Shown here: positions 35,084 through 48,514 of the stretch, piece after piece
Layout of the letters: every line of letters starts with the position of its first letter
Position numbering within the stretch: position 1 is the stretch's first letter
Assembly (NCBI GenBank): GCA_004794655.1
Contig: SMMW01000622.1
Coordinates: forward strand, 868,001 to 932,000
DNA: 64,000 bases
Direction of reading: 5' to 3'
DNA from: Marisa cornuarietis
Taxonomy: Eukaryota; Mollusca; Gastropoda; Architaenioglossa; Ampullariidae
The notes under the pieces: model-generated
What the model was told of the DNA's origin: nothing
Databases searched by the model: none
The model's input: the letters and a program-made list of their open reading frames with translations, nothing else
Made by a program: the position numbers and the translations under genes

Positions 35084-38000
35084 ATGATGGAATACGAAAT
35101 AGAAGAGGATAAATTGTAAGTTCTAATGCTATGACAAGACAAATAATTGCATCTTTTTGCAGACTTGATCTCGCTGCGTCAGTTACGTGTACTTATTTTC
35201 CATGTAGTCAATGACAACATACATCTGCTCGCTTTTGGAGTGTAGCGAAACATCTGATCTGACATCTTTCTTTATTCACGGACTTACACACACACGCGCA
35301 TTCTTCCTTTAACATTTTTATGTAGGCCTATATCAAAACCCAGTCACAAATGTAGAGGTTTATTCATTTGGTTGGGAAAGATTTACGCATATTCTACACC
35401 TATGCAAACATCAGATGATAATCCTGGTACACTTCGACACAACTTAAAATTCCCCCCGAGCGTCAAAGCATTTTGCACTATAGAGTGCAAACAGAAAGTG
35501 AGTGAGTCATTCACTACCTTGGTATGTCCTATTTGCCTACAGTTAGCACGTGACCTATGCAACTGGTAGCAGGTGGCAGGGCGACGTGGCATTGTGTCAC
35601 AGCTTTTTTAACGCCTGTGGCCTGTGCTGCACAGAAAATGACAACGTTAACGACCATTTTATAAACTATGGGTTATACAGTGTCACAGGTGTTGGCACTA
35701 AGAGTTAGAGAAAGGCCTTTTTTCTTCGTGGCAGTGCAACAGGAAAAGTTTGGGAACAGTTTTAGTTCTCCGTGGCATTGCACATGGATGCACAGCATGA
35801 ATATTCATTAGTACCAACCATGGATTTTGATGATTTATATTCTGATAAAAATAAACACCTTGCATTGCCATGGGAAGATTCAATGTAAGTACATAACAGC
35901 TTTCGAAATATTTGGGAATCACCATCTTGACCTCATTAACCAAAAGCAGGTTATCATTGCTTGTTACTTGTCACAGTGTGGAGCAGTGTTTTATATTGCA
36001 TATCAGAGTGATGGACAATTCTTTTTTGTTTTAGGCCTTGGTGATGTACTTGTGATGTTACTATTTTGTCTATAAAACTAATATCAATTTAAACATGGTA
36101 CTCTTATTATGAACAGACTTGGGGTGGGAGGGAACAATGAAAAATATGGTGTTGGTCAGTTCAGTGGTACTTGCTTTTCATCAAAAGCATTATGGATAAT
36201 GATAGTTTAGAATACATAAATAATTCACATGTAAGACTAAGATAAACATACTGCTCTTATGAGTATTATACACCTGAGACTGATAGCTTGCTTACTAAAC
36301 AGAGTACCTAACTGTAGCCGAAAGTGTTGACCTATAACTGCTTAGATATATATATATACACACACAGATACAGGTTGGACCACATAAAAGTAGCCTGCCT
36401 CCTATAAATTATAATATGCTCAGAAAAGCAAGCTGCATTAAGTGGTCCAACCTGTATGTGTGTGTGTATATACATATATAAGCAGTTATAGGTCTGCATG
36501 GTGGCAGACTGATTCCAACTAAACATAATGAGAACCTTTATAACATGCTTATCTAATTTTTGCACCACTCAGTTATTTTTATTTTCTTGCGGTCTGTTTA
36601 AAGATCCATCGTAATGTAAGTTTTTTTAAAATGCCCTTTTTCCCTACAAGATGTACAAATTCCAAATCAAATTTAGTACTTCTTACTATTCTTAGAATTA
36701 TTTTTAAAAAAATTGGCAGAAGCAGAAGTGCATTGCATACATGTACAAGTGTGGAGATTAGGATTTGGGTTTTCTTTCATGACCATGATTAATAAATTTT
36801 TAGAAGTATGTATCATTTTACCTAATTCTTTTTAAGTAAATGTTTATTTTGGCTGATCTCCTAACACAGTCCACACAATGCTGTCTACCCATCTTTCTCT
36901 GCAGAATCGCTATATTTTCTGTTTCTGTTACTTGGTGACTTTTTGTGTTTTCCATCTTTGTTTTCTGTTTGTCATCAGTATTGTCGTTTATTCTTACACC
37001 CTCATGTTCTATCTATTTAGTCCATGTCTTTTCCTTGTTTTAAGTGCTAAGAGCATGCTCTCTATGAGTGTGAATATGCGCTATAAAAATCTTCATTTAT
37101 TATTATTATTATTACTATCTCCATGGCTTTCACTGCTTATATACAATTATTGCCCATTCTCCCTAAACCATTATAAGTACTAATGCACATTCTGAATATG
37201 TAAAGTGATGAACAATTAAGTGCAGCTAACCATTTGATTTGAACAGTGCATATATTCATTTTCTTCATCATATTCGGGCAGTTTGCCTGTTTTTGCCTTA
37301 AGATATATAGCTTAACTTTCTCATTGTCCATGAAAACAGCAGAGCTTACTAACATGTGAAAGCTTCTGATTTTTAAATTAAAAAAAGCATGAACATGATG
37401 GGTTATTTTTTTAACCCCAGTCAGGCTTTTGTGTATAGTAGGTATATGAGGATAATTTTTGTAGTTTATTTGAACGGGTCATACTGACTAAAACAGTTAT
37501 TTTCCCTTCACCACTTGTATAACTTTGCTCGTTGGTATGAACTGTCAGGTTGAATGGTTAGGCATAATAAAGATGTATCAAACACTTCATCATTAGAAGA
37601 CAAAGATATAAATAGAGAAAGTACAGCATTTGGTAAAAGTTAATTTGTCTCATGTCTTGCTTCTTCTACATGTGCTATTTTCAGGGGTATGACAGTGACA
37701 TCCGGGAGTATTAGTTTGAAGAAGGACACTCAAAATCTGATTGGCATCAGCATAGGTGGTGGTGCTCCACTTTGCCCATGCCTGTATGTGGTTCAAGTCT
37801 TTGATAACACACCTGCTGCCAGGGATGGGTCTTTAGCAGCAGGTGATGAAATTGTCGGCGTCAATGGTCAGTCAGTCAAGGGACGGACAAAAGTGGAAGT
37901 TGCTCGAATGATACAGTCTGTTAAGGTATATTCCATTCAAAGAGATGCTACCTTGCAAGTATTTGTTGGTTTCTCCTACCTTCTTACATTTTTATTCATT

Positions 38001-41000
38001 TTCATGTTTCTGTATAATCAAGATCATTAATTAAGTTACTTTTAGCCACTTCCACATTTGCTTGGCCTTTAAAAACATTTTAACTCGTATTTGTAATAAA
38101 TGCAACCACTATCAATGCAAGTTTTGACAGTGCAATACATCTCTAGCTTGCTGCAAAATGTATACACTAAAAGCCTTCTTATTAAAACTTTCCATATTAC
38201 AACCCCCCCCCCCTCCTTAGTTTCAACCCAAACATTTTTCACAGATGTATTTCACTGTATAAATTTCATCTCTGTTACGACTACCTTCCTAACCCAACTT
38301 ACCACCTGACAGTTTATGGCTTACCCTGCATTGTGATTTTCTTCAAAAATCATGTAAATTTTTAAAAGAGACTACTTGTTCTTTGGGTCAGTGGTCATTG
38401 CGACCCAGACCATGTCACTTTAGTCATATCTGCCACTCACCTGAGTCAAATAGACTCTGTAATGACCATACCGTCCTAACACTGAAAGATAAATAGATCC
38501 AGCCCCAAAAAACAAATTGATCTCCAAAATAAGGAGTAGTTTGAAACTTCATATATTACCAACAAAGCTATCGATTATTTAACAAGTTCAGCCACCATCT
38601 TACTAAGCGAAAATGGCCACATGGCAATACACATTCAGAAAACAAATCACACAATGACATGTATAGCAATTTTCTCTTAAAGTTAAATCATTGTGTTTTT
38701 TCTTTTTTTCCTGTCATTATTCCTTGGTTCAGATGTTCTTATTAAATGCATGTGCAGACATTCATTGTCATTGCCTGGATATTCATTTAGCCTGGGCCTG
38801 GGTCAGTTCAACTTTCAGCGTTGGTGTTCAGTGTGGTCTTATGTCGGATTGATTTAGGCAAAAGATTGATATAGCCAGAGCAATGTGGTTTTTGTCTACA
38901 TGACAGGCCTCCATTCATTGCTGTCTCTGAATAGTGATTGAATATTTAGTTCAAAGACTCTGTCTCAAATGCACCTAAAAGGTATGGACATGTTGAACAA
39001 TCAACTCTAAACTGGTATTTTTTAATGCTGAAAAGTTTGCTAAAGAAAGGACTCGCCATACACAAAAAGGTCTATGATGCCACAAAATGCATAGCCAGGT
39101 GCATCCATAAGGTTGAAGTAACATATTTCCAGGCCCAGATAATCAGCTTTACCTTTTTCAAGAAACGTTTTGACACGAGCCATTGAATGACTGGATGTAG
39201 TACTAGCAATGTTACACTACTGCCTACCCTCTTTCACATCCACCGCATGTTTTCAGCAACCTCTTCAATTGGTGATCTCTGACATTTTATAAAATTGTGA
39301 GATGATAATATTGCCTGACAGCATCTTCAGTAATCATTCTTTTGATTGTTGTTTGATCTTGTGCCAATAAGTTTCCTAGGCTGTTGTAATCAAACTGTTG
39401 TAGATGGTTAATTTGATAAAATGCATCTTTTCCATAAGTTCTGCTCTGTATACTTTCTTCTGAGACTTTAATGATCTATTCAACTATAGCAATGAACATT
39501 CAACAGCCCCCCAATACTTCTTGAGGATATGAATATGCAATTTGACAAAACATCTCATGCTGACACTGTCCGTGTTGCAGTCAGCTTACGAAAAGGAAAC
39601 ACATTTTGGACTGGATCATGCATAGACTTGATGATCAGCTTGACTATGTTCTTTGTAAAACTCTTGACAATCATGCCCCAGCATCTCAATGTCTGATGTG
39701 CCAGTTGAAATGTGCACTTAATACTTAGAGATCTTTGTTGAACTAAGAAAGGCAAAGGTGAATTCCATGCCTTGGTAAATGTGTTTGGTTAAAGACTAGA
39801 CACGCCATACACAAAAAAAAAAATCTACAACTCAACAAAGCCAAGGTAACACACCTTCAATCCCAGATAACTAACTGCACCTCTTCCAAGAAACTGTTTG
39901 ACATCAACAATTAAAGGACTGGATGCGGCAACTTGACACCATTGCCCACTTCCTACCTTATCTCACAGCTACTGCAGGTTTACACTTACAAGATTTCAGA
40001 CATTTGATCATGCCTAGACCATGTTGTTCTTTTACCAAGTTCTGACCAGTCTCCAAGGCTGATTTAAAAATCATTCTCAGGGCCAAATCAATGACTTGCC
40101 AGTTAGACCCAATGACAGTGGCCTGCTTCCTGTAGGGCTGTCCAACCCAATAGAAACTACTGCCTACTGACACCAATGAAAGAAAAGATCTTCATATATC
40201 CCAGTGGTGTCTGCAGGGTGCAGCAGACTTTGTCATGGCATCTAGAGTTATTGTTTGAGGACTGGAAGGAGAACTGTGCTAGCTGCTCATGTGTGCTTTA
40301 ATTTCTTTGCAGGCTCCTGCCTTGACTACTTCTCTAAACTTTGCATCCCCTGCATCCTTGCTGTTCAACTGAGGACCATACACGAACCATCCCTGTCACC
40401 ATTGCAATAACTTATGGCCATTGACTTTTCACTTTCTAGGCTGCAAAACTGTGGAACTCTTTCTCCTTCCATATCCAGCACCTTCTTACCACAGAATCCT
40501 TTAAATGTGCATAACAAAGCTGATCTCTTTCGTTAGCTTTACTTCTAACAGCAGTCCATATAATACTAGTACATCTACAAACCCTTTTTCACTTTGACAT
40601 CTAATGGCTAGTCTGCCTGCTTGTCTCTCTCTACAAAGTAATGTAACTCATTCTGTCATTGCTGTTCCCTATTCCTCTTTGCATCGTCTTTGTCTTTTAG
40701 TACTTTGTCAATACTGTTATTCATCCTTCTATTCCTTTGTATGCTGTCCATGTCCTGTTTTTGTCTCAAGCACTGAGAGCATGTTTCTTCACTAGCATGA
40801 TCACGCTGTATAGAAATCACATTTATTTTATTAATATGTCAAAATACTGCAGCTCATCCACTAACTCATCCTCTCACTTCTCAAACTTACTGATTTTACT
40901 GTCTGGTTGAACTGGCTCTGTATGTCACTCTAATTTATTTAGTCCATGTCTACGATATCATAAAGATTTTGCTTGTCTCTCTGTTGGTTTTTTTTTTTAA

Positions 41001-44000
41001 TCATTGTTCCTATACTTTATTTCAGATGCAGAGCACATGCTCATATGTGAGCATAATTCTGAACTTGATAAATCAACCTTTTACTATTATTATTATTATT
41101 AAAATTTAGGAGGTACATGTATAGCATGGGTGCCTTTCTAATTAAATGTCATAAGTACCTAACATTAGTGTTGTTGTTCAGTAGATTGTAGTGTAGAGCA
41201 AACAGATGTTGAGTCAGTAACATAATTATCTTTTGAAGAGAATTATAAACGGTCATTATTATTTTTATTCTGATGAAGCACATATTTGTAACTTACAGTA
41301 TATTATTCTTTTTTATATATTTTTTCAGAATGAAGTCACTGTTAATTACAACAAGCTTCATGCTGACCCTAAACAGGGCAAGACACTGGACATTAGTAAG
41401 TTCAAATAATTAGATACACGTACATGAGAACATAGTGTGTATACGTGGGCTCTTAACACATGCATGTACTGTGTGCCATCATTTGGCTCCTCCTTTATTC
41501 CCAGAGTGATGACCCTTTAAATGGAGAGTGACCTGGATGCTGCTGCACTGCTGTTGTTTTGTTGTTGTTTTTTTTGTAGTTAAAAAGTCTAGAAGCTTCA
41601 GAACTGTAGCAGAATAAAAGTAATGATTGTTTAAAAGGAAACTGATAAATATGCAATCTGTGCAACTGTCTTTACACTTTCATTTCCAAAATTTTGTTTT
41701 TAACATGCTTTACAAATATTTAGCTTTTTTTTATAATACTTTATTTGCCCACATTATTTATTTTCAGTCTTAAAAAAGGTGAAGCACAAGGTGGTTGAAA
41801 ATATGAGCTCCAACACTGCTGATGCTCTGGGTCTCAGCCGGGCAATCCTTTGTAATGGTAAATCTCTTATGGCACAGCAGTTTGCATTTGAAGCATTACA
41901 CATTCTTCATTCCTCTCAATTTATATTAGCATTGACATCTACTGTCTGAATGAGGCTAGTGTAGACAGTATTAAAATGACAGGTTAACTTTCTGAAAGGT
42001 CTATCAGCTAATTTAAGAAACTATATAGCATAGTGCCATTGGCTTTTCCTCATTTGTGAATTAAAGACCAACCCGAATGGTTTGAATTTTTTGCAGATAT
42101 CGATAGATATAGGCGATATAAAATTAACCTGTAAATTTTAACCTCCAAAACCCCTCTGTTAATTAATTGTCTAGTAACAAAGTACTTGATTCTCACCTTA
42201 ATTCAACGATCGCCGCTAACAGTGTACTACGTCACGCTAGTACACCAATCACAACATTGCTAGCAGTCAACACCAAACACAGAGAGAGAGAATAAGTGAC
42301 TTTTTGGATTATTCAGATGCTGAAAGTCTGCATTTATCGTGCTATAGCAGCAGTTTTCAGAAATATAGGAAACTACACAAATAAAACTGTGCATGTACCT
42401 GTTCCTTAAGCATTACTCCTAACAACAGTCCACACAATGCAAGTCCATTGTCACAGCCTCCCCCCACCCCTTTCTGCTAATTGCTATTTCCCTACTCATC
42501 TTTCTTTGCAAAATCATGATACTCTCAGTCCTTGTTACTTGGTTCCTCTTTGCATTTTCTGTATTTGTCTTTTATTCGTCATCAGTACTGTTGTTTATCC
42601 ATCTCTTGTTCATAAGTTACTTGTTTGTTCTTCAGTCCCTCATATGTTGTCCATGTCTTGTTCTTGTTCTTAAGTACTATACGCATGCTCCTTACAAGTG
42701 TGAGTTTGCACTATACAAATCTTGCGTTTGTTGTTATTATATGCATGTACCTTGATGAAGCATGTGATGAAGAACTGAGGAGGTGGTCTGAGCATTAAGG
42801 AAATGACGGAGTTATTAGGCTGGCCCTTCTTGTTGGTGTACAGATGGCCTGATCAAAAAGCTGGAGGAAATGGAAAAGACAGCAGAAACTTACAATGGAC
42901 TCATCAACCACACTAAGAGACTGTTGAAGGCTACATTTGAACTTTCACAGTCTCATAAAGGTGAGGATTAAGCCTCTTGTTGTGGGCTGTTACCTTGTAG
43001 TTAATTGCTTTTCATGTGCAGAGTAAAAAGTTTCAGCAGAATGAATTCTTTCTTAGGCTTGTGTATTTATGGAAGTCTTATCTCTGTGTGGCCCCATGCT
43101 TTCTGTGCTTGTTCCGTGGAGTGATAGCAGGGGCAGTCTTTGTCTCTGTGCCTCTGCAGAGAGTGGTTCAACACTTGTACAGTGGTTAAAATGATAAGAA
43201 GGCATAGCTGTTTTTCTAGTTTTCTTCCCTTTTATTTAAAAAAGAATTTCAAAGTAATCAGCATATAGCATTCATTTTGCATCAGAAATAATCACTATTG
43301 ATCAACAAAATGCCTGTAAACATGTCTCTTTCCCAAACAGAGAATTATGTATCATTGGGGACATTTGCAGTTTTCATTTTCTTGCTGTCTTCCAGTTTCC
43401 AATTTGACTGAAATAATACTTGGTTTTATGACCGAATCCATTTGTCTTTTGCAGCGTTTGGTGATGTGTTCTCCGGCATTGGAGTGCGTGAACCACAGCC
43501 TGCTGCTAGTGAAGCATTTTCTGTGTTTGGTGAAGCTCACCGCAACATGGAAAAGTTTGCTATTCAAATGTTAAAGACTGTGAAACCAATGATCTCTGAT
43601 CTCAACACCTTCCTGCACAAAGCAGTGCCAGACACACGCCTTACCATCAAGAAGTATCTGGATGCCAAGTTTGAATACCTGGTCAGTTGGTACTTAGGAA
43701 AGGGAGCAGGGTGAATGTGAGATGAGGGTAAAGGGTTGCACTGAGTCACTGTTATTCTGTGGCTTCATCATTATGTTAGCAACAAGCCAATTGAGGATGG
43801 GGTGAATGGTATTTGTGATGAGTGCATGTGTGAAACATACAGTTCATAGGGTGATACATGACAATTTGGGAAAGGTATGTTAAGACAATCTTTTTTAGAG
43901 ACCAGTCAAAAGTAGGATGCTCCCATCCTCATATTTTAGATTACTACAGTTAGAACACAGAGGCTAGAACTCGTGAATCTGTGTGGAAAGATTCTTAGTC

Positions 44001-45255
44001 CATGGCTTGTTCTTGTGCAGTCTGCAGTGAAAGACATTGGTTTTATGAATGTTCTGTCCTTTCATTTGTAGTCGAAGTCACATTTCATGTATGTTCACAG
44101 TCAAAGAGAGTAGAACTAGGGCGCCATTATATAGAATGGCTCTTAGTGCTTTTTCTTGTGCAGTCTGCAGCTAAAGACATTGGTTCTTGTAGTTAAAGTC
44201 ATATTTCATGTATGTTGACAGTCGTACTGCTTGAAAGTGAAGGAGATGGATGATGAAGAATACAGCTATGCAGCCCTGCAGGAACCCTTGTACAGAGTGG
44301 AGACTGGAAACTATGAGTACCGGTATGAACATGTACTGTTTCTAGCTGAGTACAGATACCTCTAAGCCAGAGTGCTCAAGGAGGAAACAGGCTACAGACT
44401 GATTTCTGAGAGAAATGCTAAGTTTACCTAGGCAGCAGAGCCATGCTTACCTTAGGGTTTGGAACGCTTTCATACCATTTAAACAACAAAAATAAAATTA
44501 ATATATGCCAGAAAATTTATTTTTATTTTTTATGGTTCAACAGCCTTGTGCTAAGATGTCGTCAGGAAGCACGATCTAGGTTCGCCAAGATGCGTTCCGA
44601 TGTGCTGGTCAAAATGGAACTACTGGACCAGAAACATGGTGAGCAGTATTTTTGGCTTGTATTGCGCTGGAGAATAATTTGCTCTGCTGTGGCTTCAGAT
44701 GCCATTCTGTCCTTTAATAAAAATAAATAGGCTAGGTGTCTTAAAAGCTTAAGGAGAGTAGATTTTCGGATGTTCTTTCCATGTCTGTAATTTTTTTTTA
44801 TTCTCTATCCTTTCTGCTTTTTAACAAGAACATGTACATTAAAGATGCTTTTATAAATAAAAAAATTTGAGAAATGCAAAATTGTATTCTCTTGCACTCG
44901 CATTCCCCTAACTCCCCACGCACAGAATATCCTGCATGTTATTGAAAAAGCTAGTGTCTGTCTTGTTTACATCAGTTGAAACTTATCTTTTTCAGTGCAA
45001 GACATTGTATTCCAGCTTCAGAAGTTTGTGACAGCCATGTCCAAATATCACACTGATTGCCATCAAGCCATGGCTGGGGCTGTTGTCTTCCCTATTGAGG
45101 TGGACCTCACAAGAGGAACCTTTACGTATGATACCTCAGGGCAGTTCAATGATGGACAGGATGATGATGAAGAGGAAGATGTTGGAGTGGATGCATCTGC
45201 TGGTGACAGTAACAATACTGTTGCTGTGACTGGCAATCTCATCAGTACAGACTAG
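35084..45255 (+). CDS. PICK1: PRKCA-binding protein PICK1 (PDZ-BAR scaffold), complete
   Basis: PICK1 is a peripheral membrane scaffold that binds the C termini of receptors and PKC-alpha through a PDZ domain and curves membranes through a BAR domain. Nine exons, all GT-AG and in phase, give 409 residues (human has 415): 35084-35115, 37685-37925, 41329-41395, 41768-41857, 42844-42960, 43455-43681, 44222-44322, 44544-44638 and 44996-45255. Exon 1 encodes only MMEYEIEEDKL and was found by matching donor TT/GTAAGT to the next acceptor (TTTTCAG/G). The PDZ domain has the ligand loop LIGISIGGG, the CPC motif, and DNTPAARDG. The BAR domain includes VVENMSSNTADALGLSRAIL, AFGDVFSGIGVREPQPAASE, DTRLTIKKYLDAKFEYLSYC and LVLRCRQEARSRF. 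The C terminus is acidic (DDDEEED) as in the family. The gene is convergent with FASN. Introns 2 and 4 carry LINE remnants. Confidence 0.96.
36329..36494. repeat. Fold-back (inverted-repeat) element in PICK1 intron 1
   Basis: Two arms of about 50 bp face each other: GACCTATAACTGCTTA ... GATACAGGTTGGACCAC (36329-36383) and GTGGTCCAACCTGTAT ... TAAGCAGTTATAGGTC (36440-36494), with a TATA/CACA microsatellite inside each arm. The loop is about 56 bp. This is the layout of a fold-back MITE, or a long hairpin in the transcript. Confidence 0.75.
36868..37112 (+). repeat. LINE 3'-end repeat with ATT tail (copy 1, PICK1 intron 1)
   Basis: Shares with 40505-40835 and 42414-42740 the order: AACA(C/G)AGTCCA(C)A, a T/C-rich body, GTCCATGTC, (A)AGTGCTAAGAGCATGCT, GTGTGAATATGCGCTATA, then (TTA)n. 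The third segment often precedes a microsatellite in CR1-like elements. Confidence 0.5.
38960..40835 (+). mobile_element. CR1-like LINE remnants in PICK1 intron 2
   Basis: Plus-strand translations show broken LINE coding sequence. Near 39600-39700 LDDQLDYVLCKTLDNHAPAS (end of endonuclease). At 39060-39190 and again at 39800-39960 the segment between endonuclease and reverse transcriptase appears (for example SSKKLFDI or TFFKKRFDT, each followed by RTGC/MTGC and PLPT/LLPT). At 40440-40510 AAKLWNSL ... HLLTTESFK, the C terminus typical of CR1-type elements. The 3' end repeats the unit seen at 36868 and 42414. Two copies of the central segment imply at least two nested or adjacent insertions. 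Stops throughout. Confidence 0.6.
40930..41100 (+). repeat. LINE 3'-end repeat, partial copy (PICK1 intron 2)
   Basis: Shows TTTAGTCCATGTC, GCACATGCTCATATGTGAGCA and an (ATT)n tail, a weaker match to the copies at 36868, 40505 and 42414. Confidence 0.35.
42414..42740 (+). repeat. LINE 3'-end repeat with TTA-like tail (PICK1 intron 4)
   Basis: Repeats the 36868 unit: AACAACAGTCCACACAATGC, a pyrimidine-rich body, GTCCATGTCTTGTTC, TTAAGTACTATACGCATGCT, GTGTGAGTTTGCACTATACA and a TTG/TTA tail. Confidence 0.5.
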
Positions 45256-47431
45256 GACTACGATGCAAGCTGTCAGTTGATATCATTCCACTTAATGATC
45301 TGTATACACTCTTCCTTTCCACTGTTGTCTTCAGTTTAGAGGGAGCATAAACTCTCACTTGATTTGGCTTCTATGTGGTGATAACCTACCATCTCTGTCT
45401 ACTATGGTAGTAGTAACTACATGGGAGAGACATTCCAAGTCTGGTTAGAATCTCACTAAAGAGGAACATTTATAAGGACCTCGTTTTATGGATTTTGAGT
45501 GATCTGTTTTTTGTTTTGTGTTTTTTTGGGGGGGGGATTTTGAGTGATTGCTTCCTGAACTGGCCTGTAAGATGTAGTCTGGCTTATCTTAATCTAGGAG
45601 CAAAAGTTTCTCATCTGCTTTAGACGGCAGCCTGTGCTTGACCAGCTCTCACTGAAGTCAGAGTGGTTGTTGTGACCCTGTTGCTTTGTCCTTTGTGGTC
45701 CAGACCCAAATCTTTGTGTAAACTGTATAGTCAAAACTGTTTTCCTTTGTTGTTGCAAGCCATTCATACCCTTGTATATCTACATCACAGGCTGTATAGT
45801 CTACACTATAATTTCAGCTGGACATGGCAAGGTTTGTATTTAATAGGATTAAGAGATAACTTCATATGATGTGATGTAAAAAAATTAGGATTTTGCTGCA
45901 GTAAAATCTGCTACATGTATTGAGTGAAAGTCCATTTGCTTGCACCGGTAGCTTAATTTCGTCTCTCAAAAAAACACATTTTATAACTTAGTAAACATAA
46001 AAATAGCAGCAGCAGCAGTACAAAGCAGTGATGGCCTTGAGTGTTATGGACCAGTCACCACACACACACACAGGTCACACTAGAAGAACAGCTGTTAAAA
46101 GGAAAGAGGGTTTTTTTTTTAATAAACCCGTATGGGAATTTTTTTACAACCTCAGAGTACATAATGGTTAAGTATTAGATTTGAAAAACTTTTCAAATTG
46201 TGTAGATATGGTGCACCGAAAGCTTTTTTTTTTTAAATGATCCAGGAAACACTTTTTAAAAACAAATCAAGCACTTTAACACCTCTTCATATCATCAGTC
46301 CTGCTTTATGAACAGTTGTGCAGTTTAATGTTAAGAAAACAATGTTCATAGAAAAAATTCATTATCAAAATGAATGTTTCTGTTGGGTGAAAATAATAAA
46401 GGTAATTGAAATTCACTTACAATTTGGGAGAATGAAAATGCTCTATATTGTTGCACTATTTGCAAAGGTAAAAACTTGATAAGCAGACAGAGCAAGACTG
46501 AGAATGCTGCTAACGATGATTCTGTAGATCACTAAATAGAGCGTCCTTAGCACCTGTGTGCAATAGCACATCTATTTGCAAAATAACAGTAAAGAAAGTT
46601 CGAAATAGTTGGTGCAAAGAATGTTCAGTACAAGTATTCCGTGTTACAAAGATCCCTTTGAAGGCTAAACCAGATTTTTTTTAAAATTAACCATGGATAG
46701 AATCTATTAATTTCACCTTCCAAAAATTCTCTGGAAAGAAAAAGCTTGCTACTCTTTCATATCACTCTAAATTACCTTTTTAATTCAATGCTTCTGCTCT
46801 GGTACATGGACTTCAGTGTTATATTTGAGGATGCTCTGCAAGTGTTTTCAGTAATTTTAAAATTTGACCATTCCCAAACAGAAAATCTTATTGAAGAAAT
46901 AACTGCTACATTGAAAAGCTAGAGTTATTTGCTTGAAATTTGGTGTTGGAGATCAAAATTAAATCTTAGCCCTGGTGAAAATGATTTTCATAAATTGTCC
47001 TGAAGCCATCTGTCCCATCATTCGTTGCTGGATTAAAGTTACTAGTTTAATCAGCACATAAAAAAGTGTGCCTCAGTAGTTGATAATATAGTGGCATGGC
47101 AGCAGGTGGCTCAGCACATTTGCCCATGCAATCTGACAATGAGATGGAAGTTGGGCATTAAGCTTTTAACCCATGCCTCACCAGAATTGTGGGCAAGACA
47201 GTGAAGTAACATTTCTGTGCCACATTTTCACATATTTCCCAAAAGGAAAGTGAAACTGCCAAAATGGTCCTTTTCTTGAATGTCGCCGCATTAAAAAATG
47301 TGTGCGTGTATGCATGCATGGTCCAGACATTGATCAACAACATTCTGCTATATGAAGTATATTAGTATATTGTGCTGGGTTTTTTTAAAAGTGCAATAAA
47401 TTCTGATAAAGTTGTACATGTAATAAATAAA
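45256..47431 (+). other. Probable PICK1 3' untranslated region
   Basis: After the TAG stop there is about 2.2 kb with no convincing coding sequence. AATAAA hexamers occur at 47395-47400 and 47422-47431. A long AT-rich 3' UTR ending near 47.45 kb fits, but earlier poly(A) sites are possible. Confidence 0.4.
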
Positions 47432-48459
47432 AGCATGTTACTTTCAGAACATTTTTATTTTCTTTCGAGTTTGATAACATGTTGGCTACTCTTCATGTCT
47501 CCGGAATGTTCAGAAAGCAGATAGTTTTTCATAAACTGTACTTTGTGTGTACTTCAATTTTTGTGCACTATCCACTTGAACATATTTAAGGGCAACAACT
47601 GCAACAGATGCATAGTTTTAAAAAAAAAAGGCATTCATGTCTCCATCTCATGCATCCTATTAACATGCATGTGTCTATTCACCATCAAAACACACATACC
47701 AATGTAGGCAGATGTTACTAGTATTTGAAAATCAAACACTGAAGACTTGCTACATTCAAACAAGTCTGCATTTTGCAAAAATTAAAGAATGAGACTATAG
47801 TGATAAATCCAGTAATATTATTAAAAATCTTGTCAGAATTTATTCTTGGTCCAAAACACCTCACATTGAGGCCAGGAGAATCTGGCTTCACTACAATACA
47901 ATAACAGCAATATCAGCTTTGATTCTATGAGGAGTTTTTAAATAACATGCAGGTTTTGATTAGCATGCAAGAAAACAGAAGCAGCAGGCACCATGAAATG
48001 CATCATTGCAAAAGAGAATGTCTGCAAGACTGCACCAATGTTGTGCAGACACGGAGGCATTAGATTTTGTGCAGGATTAGGCAATAACACTCCTCATAAA
48101 AGCATGTACACACACACATACTAGACTAGCACTTATCGTCAAATCAATGATGGCATTCAACAGAATTTCTTGAAATGGGTGGATGAAGGAAGTTAATACT
48201 GGATGTATTATAAGAACATAGTGACAAGTCTTTCAAATAATAAAAAAAACTACCTTGGGGTCTGCTTGACACCAAGGCATGGGCTATGGCGATACAAATT
48301 TTAAATAAAGTCAGATCCACAGCTGAAAGTGGAATGAACATGAAAGTAGTTCGTATGAAGAAATCAAATTAGCACAAAATACCAACACCACTAAATACAA
48401 GCAATACTCTCATTTCCTCTTAAAATTGTTCAGTTACTTGTGAGGGAGGGAATTATGCT

Positions 48460-48465
48460 TTTATT
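48460..48465 (-). promoter_or_regulatory. Candidate polyadenylation signal of FASN
   Basis: TTTATT on the plus strand (AATAAA on the coding strand) about 50 bp after the FASN stop codon. It would give a very short 3' UTR. Further hexamers lie downstream, so this is only one candidate. Confidence 0.25.
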
Positions 48466-48514
48466 TTCTCAAACTGGTCTTTGCAGAACAAGGCCTTTTG
48501 TGACCTGCTTAACT

